This document shows positions 21,419-31,068 of a DNA stretch of 64,000 bases, one piece after another. The notes under the pieces were generated by a model. That model did no database searches. It had not been told where the DNA came from and was given only the letters and a program-made list of their open reading frames with translations. The translations under genes were made by a program, and so were the position numbers. Location: NCBI GenBank assembly GCA_014925825.1, contig JACGCK010000015.1, forward strand, positions 434,001 through 498,000, in the 5' to 3' direction. This DNA is from Pholiota molesta (Eukaryota; Basidiomycota; Agaricomycetes; Agaricales; Strophariaceae). How positions within the stretch are numbered: the first letter of the stretch is position 1; each line of letters opens with the position of its first letter.

Positions 21419-22030
21419 TCACCATCGTCTATGGGCATAGAGTTTTTTAGACCCGCGAAGCGAGTCAGGGAGTACCCCGTCCTCAGCAGCATCCTCCGAA
21501 TCCATCAGCTTGAACGCAGCAATGAAGTGCGCTGCAGCTTGCGGTGGCATTACGCTGACATCCCCTGCGCCGAAAGATTGGGCCGCATAAGTGACTCTGG
21601 AATGCGGGACGCGTAGAACTGTCGCTGTGGTTGGTTGCGCGGGCAGATTCACGGTTGCTGGCTCCGCTTCTGGTGCGCGTAGAACTGGCCCTGCTATTGC
21701 GGAGGGCTCTAAAGATGGGCTGGATAAATGTTCTGGAACTAAGGGATTGTTCAATATACTGTTGATATTTACACATTCGTTGTGGTAGTCACCTAACGTG
21801 TCTGGTCGAGACCGGGTAGATGGATGGCGCAGAGCCTGAACGTATATTCTCCCCTGCGCATTCACACCATCTTTCAAAAGAAAACGAAGGTTTGAGAAGG
21901 ACAGTATAGTAATAGAAGGAAAAGACGTACGGAATTCTTGAGCATTGTCATTGTAGTAGTTCGTTACCACCTTGTTGCCACCGCGTTCATCGCAAGTACT
22001 GCTGGCACTCACTAATGCTAGAAACCACAC
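21419..22030 (-). CDS. Hypothetical protein, divergent from the F-box gene
   Basis: An open frame of 203 residues whose first residues (MWFLALVSASS) could be a short signal sequence. The middle contains RIYVQALRHPSTRSRPDTLGD, and the C-terminal half is rich in Ala, Pro and Ser. An in-frame GTACGT...AAAG segment after residue 33 may be a roughly 64-nt intron. I know no family for it. It shares a ~250-bp bidirectional promoter with the F-box gene, and partial copies of both its ends lie to the left, which suggests the unit is a real transcribed region. Confidence 0.4.
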   Translation of the reverse strand: MWFLALVSASSTCDERGGNKVVTNYYNDNAQEFRTSFPSITILSFSNLRFLLKDGVNAQGRIYVQALRHPSTRSRPDTLGDYHNECVNINSILNNPLVPEHLSSPSLEPSAIAGPVLRAPEAEPATVNLPAQPTTATVLRVPHSRVTYAAQSFGAGDVSVMPPQAAAHFIAAFKLMDSEDAAEDGVLPDSLRGSKKLYAHRRW

Positions 22031-22281
22031 GAGTCAATCCGTATGGTCACTGGCCTTCAATGGCTTCAGTACTGAAATCTGAGGTGGATTTGGGCGAAGA
22101 TGGAGAACTGGAATGCATTGTTGATGCATTGCGATGATGGACGCGCATGGAATTCGATGGAATCCATTTTCATGCAGGCGAAGGTCTTACATAATGAGCC
22201 CGGCATCGCGGCACCTCGTAACATCTATTGATCGAACGAAACCTTGACTTTGCTTTCTGATCTCTTCACATAAGTAACAGA

Positions 22282-23635
22282 ATGAGTCTTCCCATTGAAC
22301 TGACGGACAAAATCATCGACGAACTTGCATGTGCAACACTCCCTGCTTGGCCTACTGAACGAGAGTGGGCTACAAAGTTGGAATCCTCTCTTGCCCTCGT
22401 CTCGCTGGCATTTCGGGAGCGCATCAACGTCCATCGATTTGCTCACGTCTCGCTTATCGAGCGCGGAAATCCCAATTTCCTCAGCAGGTTCCTCCCTATC
22501 CTCCGCTCCGATGTGTGGACGCCACGTACTGGTGTTGCACGGCACATCCGTCGGTTCGAATTATGTTTAGAGCTGTGGGCCAATGAGGACTGGGTCGACG
22601 ATGACGAAGTCAAACATACCGATGGACTATTCGGCGACGGACAGGTTAAAAAAATGTTGAACACCATATTCCGACGGATGCCGCGCGAAAATAGACCTTC
22701 ACAGACACTGGTCCTGACCACACACGACAGTTCTAGTCCATACTGTTTTTCAGCAGCTTCAAAAAAGCGGGTGAAGTGGAGAAAAATGGACCCCGACTTA
22801 CGCTCTACGCTTAAAGTTCTGTTAAAGAAAAATCCTAATCTAATCCGCTTGGAGCTCGACGGCTTTACCAATATCCCTCTCAGCCTTCTTACTGCATCTC
22901 GAATTACGCATCTCAGTCTGAGGAACGTTACATTCAAATCTCTCAAGCAAGGAGAAGCGCCTGAAAGACTCGAAATCGGACAGTTGCAGTGTCTCGAAGT
23001 CTTGGAGCTTAATTGTCAGTATCGCAGTGTTTTGCTCTCGTATTATCCGCGAGCAGTGTAGGCTAATTTATTTTTATCAATTCGTAGGTAAAACATTACC
23101 AAGTTTTGCTACCGTGGAAGACTGTCGATTTAGGTCTTTGAAGAAACTAACTTTTAACGTCGACGTGTATACACCCAAGTGCTACGTAACCGGCAAAACC
23201 CTTTCTTCCATGCTCGCAGCCATTGTCCGCAATATTGCTCCAACCTGCGATTTGGAGATTTCCTTTCGCTACGACGACCCAGATTCCGAGGAAGACGCTG
23301 AGAATTTTCGTGACATCCTTGCTCAAGGTCGCTACAACTACGCCGCTATTGACGCATTTCTGCACGACTATTCCCGTTCATCGCATTCAAACATCGTCGT
23401 TCGTTTTATTGCAATAATCTTCCTCGACTGGGAGTGGCTACGAGAGCAGGATTGGGATTTCGAGACATTTTCATCGGACGGCCAGGGTTTTTTCCAAAAG
23501 AAATTCCCTCTGATGAACAAAGGAGGGCGGCGCAAAGTCTTTAACATTCAAACGTTTGAAGATAGGATGTATGTGGATGAAAGATCGGAAAAGGTTTACA
23601 AGATCGATTCTCTGTCCGGTTTATGTAGTGACTGA
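22282..23635 (+). CDS. F-box protein, agaricomycete type
   Basis: Two exons, 22282-23014 and 23088-23635, join in frame across a 73-nt GTCAGT...GTAG intron to a 426-residue protein. Residues 3-15 (LPIELTDKIIDEL) are a typical F-box start, followed by a degenerate region with LRR-like stretches (LIRLELDGFTNIPLSLL, ITHLSLRNVTF, LEVLELNC). F-box proteins bridge substrates to SCF ubiquitin ligases through Skp1. The family is strongly expanded in mushrooms and most members have no known substrate. No frame break is seen. Confidence 0.75.
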
Positions 23636-24044
23636 TAGAAGAATACCACTCCGTAGTCTACAAATGGATCGAAATTATTCTGTATTGCTCACACTTGATC
23701 TGAACCTCAGGTGCCCGCCCTGCTGGCGTGTTTTTGAAACTGTGCAATGGATAATCCACTCTCCGCTCCGAATCTTAGAGCTCGAGTTCTTGTTGGTGGT
23801 CGCATTTCTAATGCGAGTGACGTTCGACTGCAACGGCCTTTTGTACGGGAATAGGAAGCCAGGATGACTCACCGTTATACGGTTATAATATATGGAAGTC
23901 AGATTTAGAAGTAAAACTTACGAAAGTTTAAACCGCACGAGGCTTCAAACGTGATGGAAGTTTCAACTTCGGCGTTCAACTTTATTCAAGTGCGCTGAAC
24001 AAGACCAATATGTCAATGTCAACACCCGTAGCATCCTGCCTCGA

Positions 24045-24179
24045 TCACATCGTGTTCCCAGTGACGTTGTTCGAATTGTAGTTCGAGACAGTGGTTTTGT
24101 ATGCATAGTGATTGTAAGCGCCATTGATCTGGCAAAAGTTTCCTCCGAATATCTCAACATTCGACGCGCCCGAAAACAT
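24045..24179 (-). CDS. 44-residue protein or exon with GASNVEIFGG motif
   Basis: The minus strand encodes MFSGASNVEIFGGNFCQING followed by an Asn/Tyr/Thr-rich tail ending NNVTGNTM and a stop. The opening resembles a short motif (F-x-G-A/S-x-N-V-x-I-x-G-G-x-F) that I associate with the N-termini of many agaricomycete proteins, often NACHT or kinase proteins, or free-standing. Composition and stop position suit a very small protein, or a final exon of a gene further right (24180-24350). Function unknown. Confidence 0.4.
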   Translation of the reverse strand: MFSGASNVEIFGGNFCQINGAYNHYAYKTTVSNYNSNNVTGNTM

Positions 24180-24497
24180 AGAAGAGTAAAGGGTGTGGTG
24201 AGGCTTGGACTAGGCTGAAGTTGAGGGCGAAATGTTGACTTTTTGACGTTGTATTGGTTGCTCCGGCCGCGGCCGCGAACATGTCCAACACCGCGTATGT
24301 AACCGCGCGTAAATACCTCACCTTGACCTCACTCCCCAAGCTCTCCAAACCTATGGTTTACATGATCGCTATTCTGAGTAGGCGCCAGGAATCGTGCAGT
24401 TCAATTCGCTCAGCTTCAAAGCAGATCCAGGCGAGTAATATATAAAAAAAGCTTGCGTGATATTCAATAACAAGTGTGGAACGGGCTAGGAATATAA

Positions 24498-25908
24498 CTA
24501 TAAACGCGTAGACCATCTATTCTCTAAAGTCAAGTAGAGCCGTCTCGTCTCAGCAAAGCGCTCGTCCATCTGCAGCCCAGCGTATTGAAAAAAGCTGAAC
24601 AGCATGTCAGCGCGAATAGGCCCCCAGTACGCGAGTTTCGGCCAAAGCTCGCCCATGACATCCTTGTCCTGCGAGTCCCAGCGACGCTTATAGGACCTAC
24701 TAACATAGTTGCGCACATCTGCGGTGAGACTGTCCATCTCCCGGACGTGTAACGGTGTGTGGAAGTAGTTCCTGATCTCCGCTAGGATATGCCCAATGGT
24801 GAGATCGTCCTTGGATGCCACTTTGATCGGCCCAAATTTTGCTAAGACGAGCGAGAGCGCGCCGTTCTCTTTTCGGGCGAAGATACGGACCTCCCTCACT
24901 GGAGGACTGATCGCGAGCGTCTCGAATCTTATGGGGCCTTTAGCGTTAGGCCCAATCCACTTGAACGCAGACGATAGAGGTAGGCAGATGTTCCAGTCTA
25001 TGGAGGGATAGTTTGACACAGACGGGATAAGCTCATCCACAAGGGCGAAGGGCGCGTTATACCTCTCAGATCCTGAGCCGATACGGGGAGGATGAGCCCG
25101 ACTTCCGCTCTGAGTCCTGGAGCGGTTAGCATCTTGAAGAGCTCTACGTGGGACGTGATGATCGCGATGCCGCTCCTCCCTTTCTCTGTGGTGTCGCGGG
25201 AGGGAAGATGAAGGTTTACTAGCAATCCGCGCATCCCTCTGTCGAGTATGGTGGCTCCGATGGCGTTCTTCTCTGTCTCTGCGTGGTCGTGGCGAAGAGG
25301 AGGGCGAACGATTCCTGGGGCTGGAAGCGATAAGCTTTCTCGAGGAAGACCCAGTGTGCGTCTGGGATGGATATGACATATGGCTGCGGTGAATTGGTTT
25401 GGATGGAAAAACCTCATCACGCGCTCTGGACACATTATGACGCCTATCCAAGGATTGTTGACTCTTCGATGGATACGACATAGAAGGGACGATAGTGTTG
25501 CTGGAGTATGGATAAGAATGCTGAGTTTGAGAACCATAAGCCGGACCAGAGCTCCGCGATCTGCTGTGATTTGGCAGAGGTGGGAGGATAAACGGCGGAT
25601 GTGCTGGTGTCCCGTGGTAGACTGGTTCACTAATCCGAACTTCTGGGTGACACAGTCATTATGAGAGCCAGGCGATAGCGGATGGGGAGATGACTGAATA
25701 TGGACTTACGAGTCTTTCGAAGAGCTTTCCGATGATATCCAGCGTCGGTCACTGCGTTGGCAGTATATTCGGGGTTCCACTTAATGGCCGATCTTGGTTT
25801 TTCGGGACCGGAATGCAACCATTGGCGTAGTTTGGAGAAGAGCGACGGAGGCTGCACTGGCGGCGGATATCCGTTATACTGAGGAGGGTTTCCGCTAAAG
25901 AGTGGCAT
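24498..25908 (-). CDS. DUF6699 domain protein with Arg/Ser-rich linker
   Basis: Exon 1 (25908-25710) encodes a Pro/Tyr-rich start, MPLFSGNPPQYNGYPPP. A 67-nt intron with clean GTAAGT and CAG ends follows. Exon 2 (25642-24498) continues in frame to give 447 residues. The middle is a long Arg/His/Ser-rich low-complexity region with RRDREERHR-like repeats. The C-terminal ~190 residues (from about NAPFALVDELIPS) fit the DUF6699 pattern: Trp-rich strand SIDWNICLPLS, VREVRIFARKENG, and DLTIGHILAEIRNYFHTPL. DUF6699 has no known function and is common in basidiomycetes. It is in tandem with a second member at 26568-27820. Confidence 0.7.
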
Positions 25909-26567
25909 GGTTGGAAAAAGGGAGGAAACAACACAATGGCTTCGAGCATTATAAACGTCTGTTATCAAGTCAAAGGCGTGGCAGGCAGATCCCCAAGCGT
26001 ACTGGGCCACGCCGAGCACCCGTCTGATTACCACGGCGAAGAAGGGCCCAAGTCCAGAATCAGGGCCCAAGTTCTCAAGATATCTCTTATCGATCGTCTT
26101 CCATCGTCCACGTGTGCCCGACGCGAGGATGAATGCGTTATTTCTTGTGGCTTCGTTGTTTTTCTGAGGCCATCATTGTTCACGTCGAGCCACATTCACG
26201 AATACAAATTTTCGTTAATTTTCGATCGGAGAGATTTCAATGCCCGTATGTCTGAGGGTGCATGTCGGCATTTACCCACAGATTAGTACATTGCTATGAA
26301 TGGATCCTGGAAATTTCTGCAAGAAGCAAAACAGGAGTGAGAACGAAGAACGGAAATAAACTGTCATTGAGAAACATTGAGTACGTGATGCGCTATATTC
26401 GGATACGGTTCATTGTCCACTTCAGAGTCATAGCAATCAAACCTCGTCTTTCGCAAAACAAGATGAAAACAAGCGTTGGCAAGTACATAGCAGATTGAAA
26501 GCAACGAGGAGTGGTTAAGACAAGAGATAGGCGCCAGGCCACAGATAGTAATCAAGGAGAGCGAGAC

Positions 26568-27820
26568 TTAGTAAGGACCAAAAACGATCATCCACCCGCC
26601 ACCATCGACAGTAGGCTCGATGCCTCGAAAGAACATCTTTGCTCCCAGAGCATCGCAGCGTCGGAGATAGTCAGTTGACGGCGCCTCGCCGTAGTCAGCA
26701 TGTCGATTCTGTCTCTGCTTCAGGCATTGCCGAGCGGCCTTCTGGCGGTATGTGGGCCAAGAACTGAATTCGCCTTCAGTAATAGCTAGACTGAAATTAT
26801 AGTGGATTTCAGCAAGCACGTCGCCGACCTTTAGACCTTTCGGGTTGTAGACCGTAAAAGGCCAAGGAAAGTGATACGCGTCGTCTCCTTGCACAGCATT
26901 GAAATGCATGCAGGTCAAGAACGGCCACGTGGCTGGTTGCGCTCTATCCGGATCGGTACAATGAACGTTGAAGGATGTGCGGCCATAGCAGAGAAGCATG
27001 TAGGGGTCATCCCAGATGCACCAGCGCAAAGGAGATGGTCCCCAGAGCAGGTGGTGAAGAAGCGGGTTCAGCTGAACTTCCCAGGGGAATGGAAGGGGCA
27101 AGTCGGGGTCAGGATCTTTCCACCGCGCAGGACGCTGAGGAAGTGCTCGATGTTTGGCACCAACAATCCATCTTTCAGGGAAAAGGTCGAAGTCTGGATC
27201 CTCGGCTCCTCGCATGTTCGTGACGAGATCCACAAGTGCTTCCGTGGCTATAGTCTTCTCACTGGTGACGGCTGTAGGCAGAAATGCGACATGAATAATC
27301 AGCTTGGAACGGGTTTGGGGATGGACGAAGCGACTCACGAGAGTTCTGGCACAAAACATCGTTTATAAATGGTCGAGCCCAATACCCGTATTGTTTCCAT
27401 TCGTGCAAAGGAACCCTTTCGCTATAGGGATTCGGAGGGTCATGAATTTTAGCCAATGGTTCGAGAGCGTCACCCTGTCGACGATTTTTGCCTAGTCGAT
27501 CCTTAAATAAGGCTACGAGAAATTAGCAAGGATTGAGGCTCACCTGGATTCAGAAACCAGAATATACGCCTCCATAGTCCCTTTTTCTCCGCCTTTGAAG
27601 CAATGACTACCGTGCTCGTCGAAGATGATGAGTTATTGTTATTCCCTATATCCTGAGATGGCTTAGGCAGCTCAAACACAGGCCTGAATGGAGACATCGG
27701 GAGAGATCGAGCTGATTCGGGGCTCGACTCCCATGGGTTTGAGAAATCGTGGCCCGGGTTGATACTGCGATAGAATCCAGCATGGTGTTGATAGTTGGGC
27801 CGGCCTGGAGAAGTATGCAT
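26568..27820 (-). CDS. DUF6699 domain protein, paralogue of the neighbour
   Basis: Three exons (27820-27544, 27512-27339 and 27271-26568) sum to 1155 nt and a 384-residue frame. The N-terminus (MHTSPGRPNYQHHAGFY) is polar, with Asn and Ser runs. The C-terminal domain contains WEVQLNPLLHHLLWG, IWDDPYMLLCYG, LKVGDVLAEIHYNF and ends in GWMIVFGPY, the same layout as the adjacent gene. The first intron is only 31 nt in this model, which is unusually short. It is chosen because it is the only acceptor that keeps the frame. Function unknown. Confidence 0.65.
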
Positions 27821-27824
27821 AATA

Positions 27825-28800
27825 CAGACTTCAAGGTGGAAGTAGAAAACGACACTGCTGCATGTAGTACAAGATGAAGGAAAGCAACAAGGCAGACCTT
27901 GTTCCGATTGCATCGCCTCGAGGCGGGTATACCCACGTGTAGGATGACAACATGTTTCTTCGGCCTATGACAGTTCGACGACTTCGCGCAAAGTGCAAGC
28001 CGCATAGCAAGACTATAGATGGGAGGAAGATGGGAGGAATGAGTCTAGGAGCAAGCTTGGGCAACGACGCAACGTTGTCCAACGCCACAACCGCGTTCCC
28101 ACGCCCTCGACAAACGGCGCGGAGAATCAACGCAGAATCCAAATGGCCCACCGTATACACCAAGTACACATGGACATGCGCAAAGTAATGAAACGACTTA
28201 GTCGGTCTAGAATTATGTTTTTTTTATCGTGCCGTATGCTGAAGTGTGAAAGACTTAGGGAATGTTCCATGGCCATGATATCGTGAAATGACAAAGCAGC
28301 GTGGTTTTGCTCGAAATTAATCGAAGTCTAACAAACATACGGACTGCATACGCACACGGCCTAGTAGTTTAATTAAACATGGGCAAGGGGTTTTGTTTTC
28401 TGGATATATGATATTTCCCTCAATTCCTAAAGCTCCGAATATACATATCACAAAACTGGACTTTCATCTATTCATTTCTTATCGGCCGCTATGTAGGTGA
28501 CGTACGCGTAAAATATCATTCTCAACGCCATCTATCTGTCATCCTTGTGTATATAGAAGCGTCGGTTCTCACATAATTACAAGAGCGCGAAAATACACGT
28601 GTAACGATGGGCGGGAGTGTCTCTGAGTGTCTGCGTGCAGCGCGGCTTTTGGCCGCCGCTTGAAGAAGGGACATGCCACTAGATTTGGGAAGGTTATCCC
28701 GTGCCTTATAAGTTATGACTGTCCATTCCCACCGACACCTGGAAGATGACTTCGCATGTCATCCATAGAAGACAGGCGTGAGTAGCGTGTGCAGTTCTCA
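27825..28800. other. Intergenic up to the LTR element
   Basis: Promoter region of the DUF6699 gene followed by AT-rich sequence. Several short frames occur on both strands, none convincing. The retrotransposon target site is at its right end. Confidence 0.35.
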
Positions 28801-28807
28801 GACGCTC

Positions 28808-29072
28808 TGTAAGGATGGCCGTCACCTGACCTTACACCAGTAGATACATACGACGCGTCCGATCCATTTAGTATCTTACCTCTTCCTTTCCGATATACAC
28901 CTACCCTTACCATACCACACACACATCTCATCCCCTCCTCTTCTCATAGACACCGCTCTTACCCAAACTCAATAAATCCACAACTTGATCCTGTCTTTTT
29001 CGGTCCGATTCCGTAAGTCATCGAACCTCGCTTCATTTCAGTGTATTCCACTCCATACGGAGTGGTCTTTCA
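28808..29072 (+). repeat. 5' LTR
   Basis: 265 bp, TG...CA boundaries, identical to 35328-35592. It contains a pyrimidine-rich middle and an AATAAA-like box (CTCAATAAATCC). Confidence 0.93.
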
Positions 29073-29473
29073 CTTTTTTTTTGACATCAATCAACTTGTG
29101 ACGGATTTATTGCACTCGAGACACTCCTGTGCACATCAAAGACTCGCGTTAATCGCTTTCTCACAACGGCTTCACCGTTTACTTCTCCTTCTTCTACGGA
29201 ACTGTATAGTACTCCAGTCTCCCGCATCCTCCAGTTTTCTCCAGACACCAGCTCCAGCTCCAGCCCCAGCCTATAGCGTGTCTCAGTTTATCCCCAGGTA
29301 CTTGGGCTATCGTACTTCTTGGGGCGCATATATTCGCTATTTTTGGAATTAGCGCGCATATATTTTGGACTCGAGCTTATTTTTGATCCGTCCCTGATCT
29401 TCGCTGTGATCTCTTGTCCAGCGCTGATATTTCTCTCAATCCAGCTCCCGTTTTCGACTCCTACTGTTAAAAG

Positions 29474-30979
29474 ATGTCTAGTGGCTCACGCATCACCCCT
29501 GTTAGACCTCGTTTCACTAGGGCTTCCGCTAGGCAGAACAACTTGCCCGTTTTAGGTCCCTTAACGGGTGATAACGACCGTTCCGTTCTTAGGACGTCTC
29601 GATCTCCGGAACCTAAGGTCGAAAGCCCAGTCTCTAACCATTCGTCCCCTTCTTCGGGTGACTCGGACCCTTCGGATTTTTCTTTCACAAAAGATATCGA
29701 AGATTTATCCTCAAACCCTTCTTCAGCCGATTCCAGTTCTTCTTCTTTATCCTCTCTCCCAGATCTCATCCCTATCGAGGATTCTAGTGATTCTTCCGTG
29801 ACCGAAGCAAACCCATCTTCCGTCGGTCCCTTAAACGACGGCCCTCCGGATCCTTCTGACGATTCTTCAAGTTCTTCTGACCCATCCGAGCCTTCTCATC
29901 CCGAAGACAATTCGAGTTCGTCGGACGAATCTTCAGCCGGAAGCGAACCCTCAGTTGTAGAAACGAATTACTCTGACAATATCGCCATTCACCCCACTGG
30001 CTCTGACTCTTCTTCTGATTCCGAAATCATGACTACCGCCAGCGCACCGTCTTTCATTGAAACTTCCCATAAATATCCTCCTTTGATCCTCGAGTGCGAG
30101 AATATCACCCCGGCTCTCTTACGCGACTGGGAGAAAGAAGCGCTTGTTCACTTCCATCGAAAGAAGATCGCCGAGGAGGAACGCGTCACCGAAATTTTTG
30201 GCTGTTTCCGCAAAAACGAGCTTTTAGAGGCTTGGCTCGAGCGCAACAGAGACGAATGGGAAGCGCTTATAGATTCTGAAGACGGTTTTTCTTTCCGCGA
30301 TTTCATGGCCGTAATGCGATCTTCGTTCCTCGAGAAAGATTGGGAAAGAAAAATCTTACAGAACGACGTTCACGCGCGCATGGAACCCGATGAGAAGTTT
30401 TCCACCTTTTATAGGCGTATCACCATCGCAAACAACCAATTATCCCATTCCGAGTACTACGTGAAACCTACCGAGCTTCGTGATATCTTGACCCGCAATT
30501 TCTCCAAACGTTTGCGCGACGCTATCGACAGCCTGTCTGACTCTGAACGAGAGCGTATCGAAGACGAACCGGTCTTCGATAAATGGATTGCGAGGATTTT
30601 AAAGCTTGATATCACGAGCGCTAAAGCGCACGAAGCTCTAGCCTCCGCAGCCGAAAAGATGTTTCGAGAGAATTACGCTGGGTTCAACAGAAATGACTAC
30701 GACTCTATGAACAAGCGCCAGAGGACTGGGTACTACGCTCCCACCGCTGCTATGGCTTCAAACGTGGCAACGGGCGCTAACGCGTATCCAACTCATAACC
30801 CTCCTGTTGGTTTCATTGGGCCCAGGATTTTCCCTCCCAAACTCACGGAGGACGAGCGTTCGATCCTTCAGCGTCACCGTGGCTGCTACAAATGCCGACG
30901 TGTCAATGTCTTGTCTGACGATCATTCTGGCGCCAAATGCAATGACGACCCCCCTCTGGTATCAATTACAAGGTCATAA
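29474..30979 (+). CDS. gag: Gag of the gypsy element
   Basis: A 501-residue frame. Residues 1-190 are Ser/Asp/Pro-rich low complexity. A Gag-type helical region follows (from about LRDWEKEALVHFHRKKIAE through DKWIARILKL). Near the C-terminus is a zinc-knuckle-like segment, CYKCRR...DDHSGAKC, with C-x2-C-x9-H-x4-C spacing instead of the usual CCHC. The frame stops at 30979, just after a run of six Cs (30949-30954) where the Pol frame (-1 relative) opens. Confidence 0.88.
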   Translation: MSSGSRITPVRPRFTRASARQNNLPVLGPLTGDNDRSVLRTSRSPEPKVESPVSNHSSPSSGDSDPSDFSFTKDIEDLSSNPSSADSSSSSLSSLPDLIPIEDSSDSSVTEANPSSVGPLNDGPPDPSDDSSSSSDPSEPSHPEDNSSSSDESSAGSEPSVVETNYSDNIAIHPTGSDSSSDSEIMTTASAPSFIETSHKYPPLILECENITPALLRDWEKEALVHFHRKKIAEEERVTEIFGCFRKNELLEAWLERNRDEWEALIDSEDGFSFRDFMAVMRSSFLEKDWERKILQNDVHARMEPDEKFSTFYRRITIANNQLSHSEYYVKPTELRDILTRNFSKRLRDAIDSLSDSERERIEDEPVFDKWIARILKLDITSAKAHEALASAAEKMFRENYAGFNRNDYDSMNKRQRTGYYAPTAAMASNVATGANAYPTHNPPVGFIGPRIFPPKLTEDERSILQRHRGCYKCRRVNVLSDDHSGAKCNDDPPLVSITRS

Positions 30980-31068
30980 CCGACGACTGGGCGCGTAGCT
31001 TCAACGGTAAACCTTCTCCTGTCAATCCAAAAATCGTCCCTGCTCAGGCATCTTTCAACCCTGCTCCT

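Noticed and set aside
29073..29110. tRNA primer-binding site after the 5' LTR
   Set aside because: The sequence after the LTR is a T-run followed by GACATCAATC and does not match the 3' end of any tRNA I can identify. Self-priming is possible but not shown.
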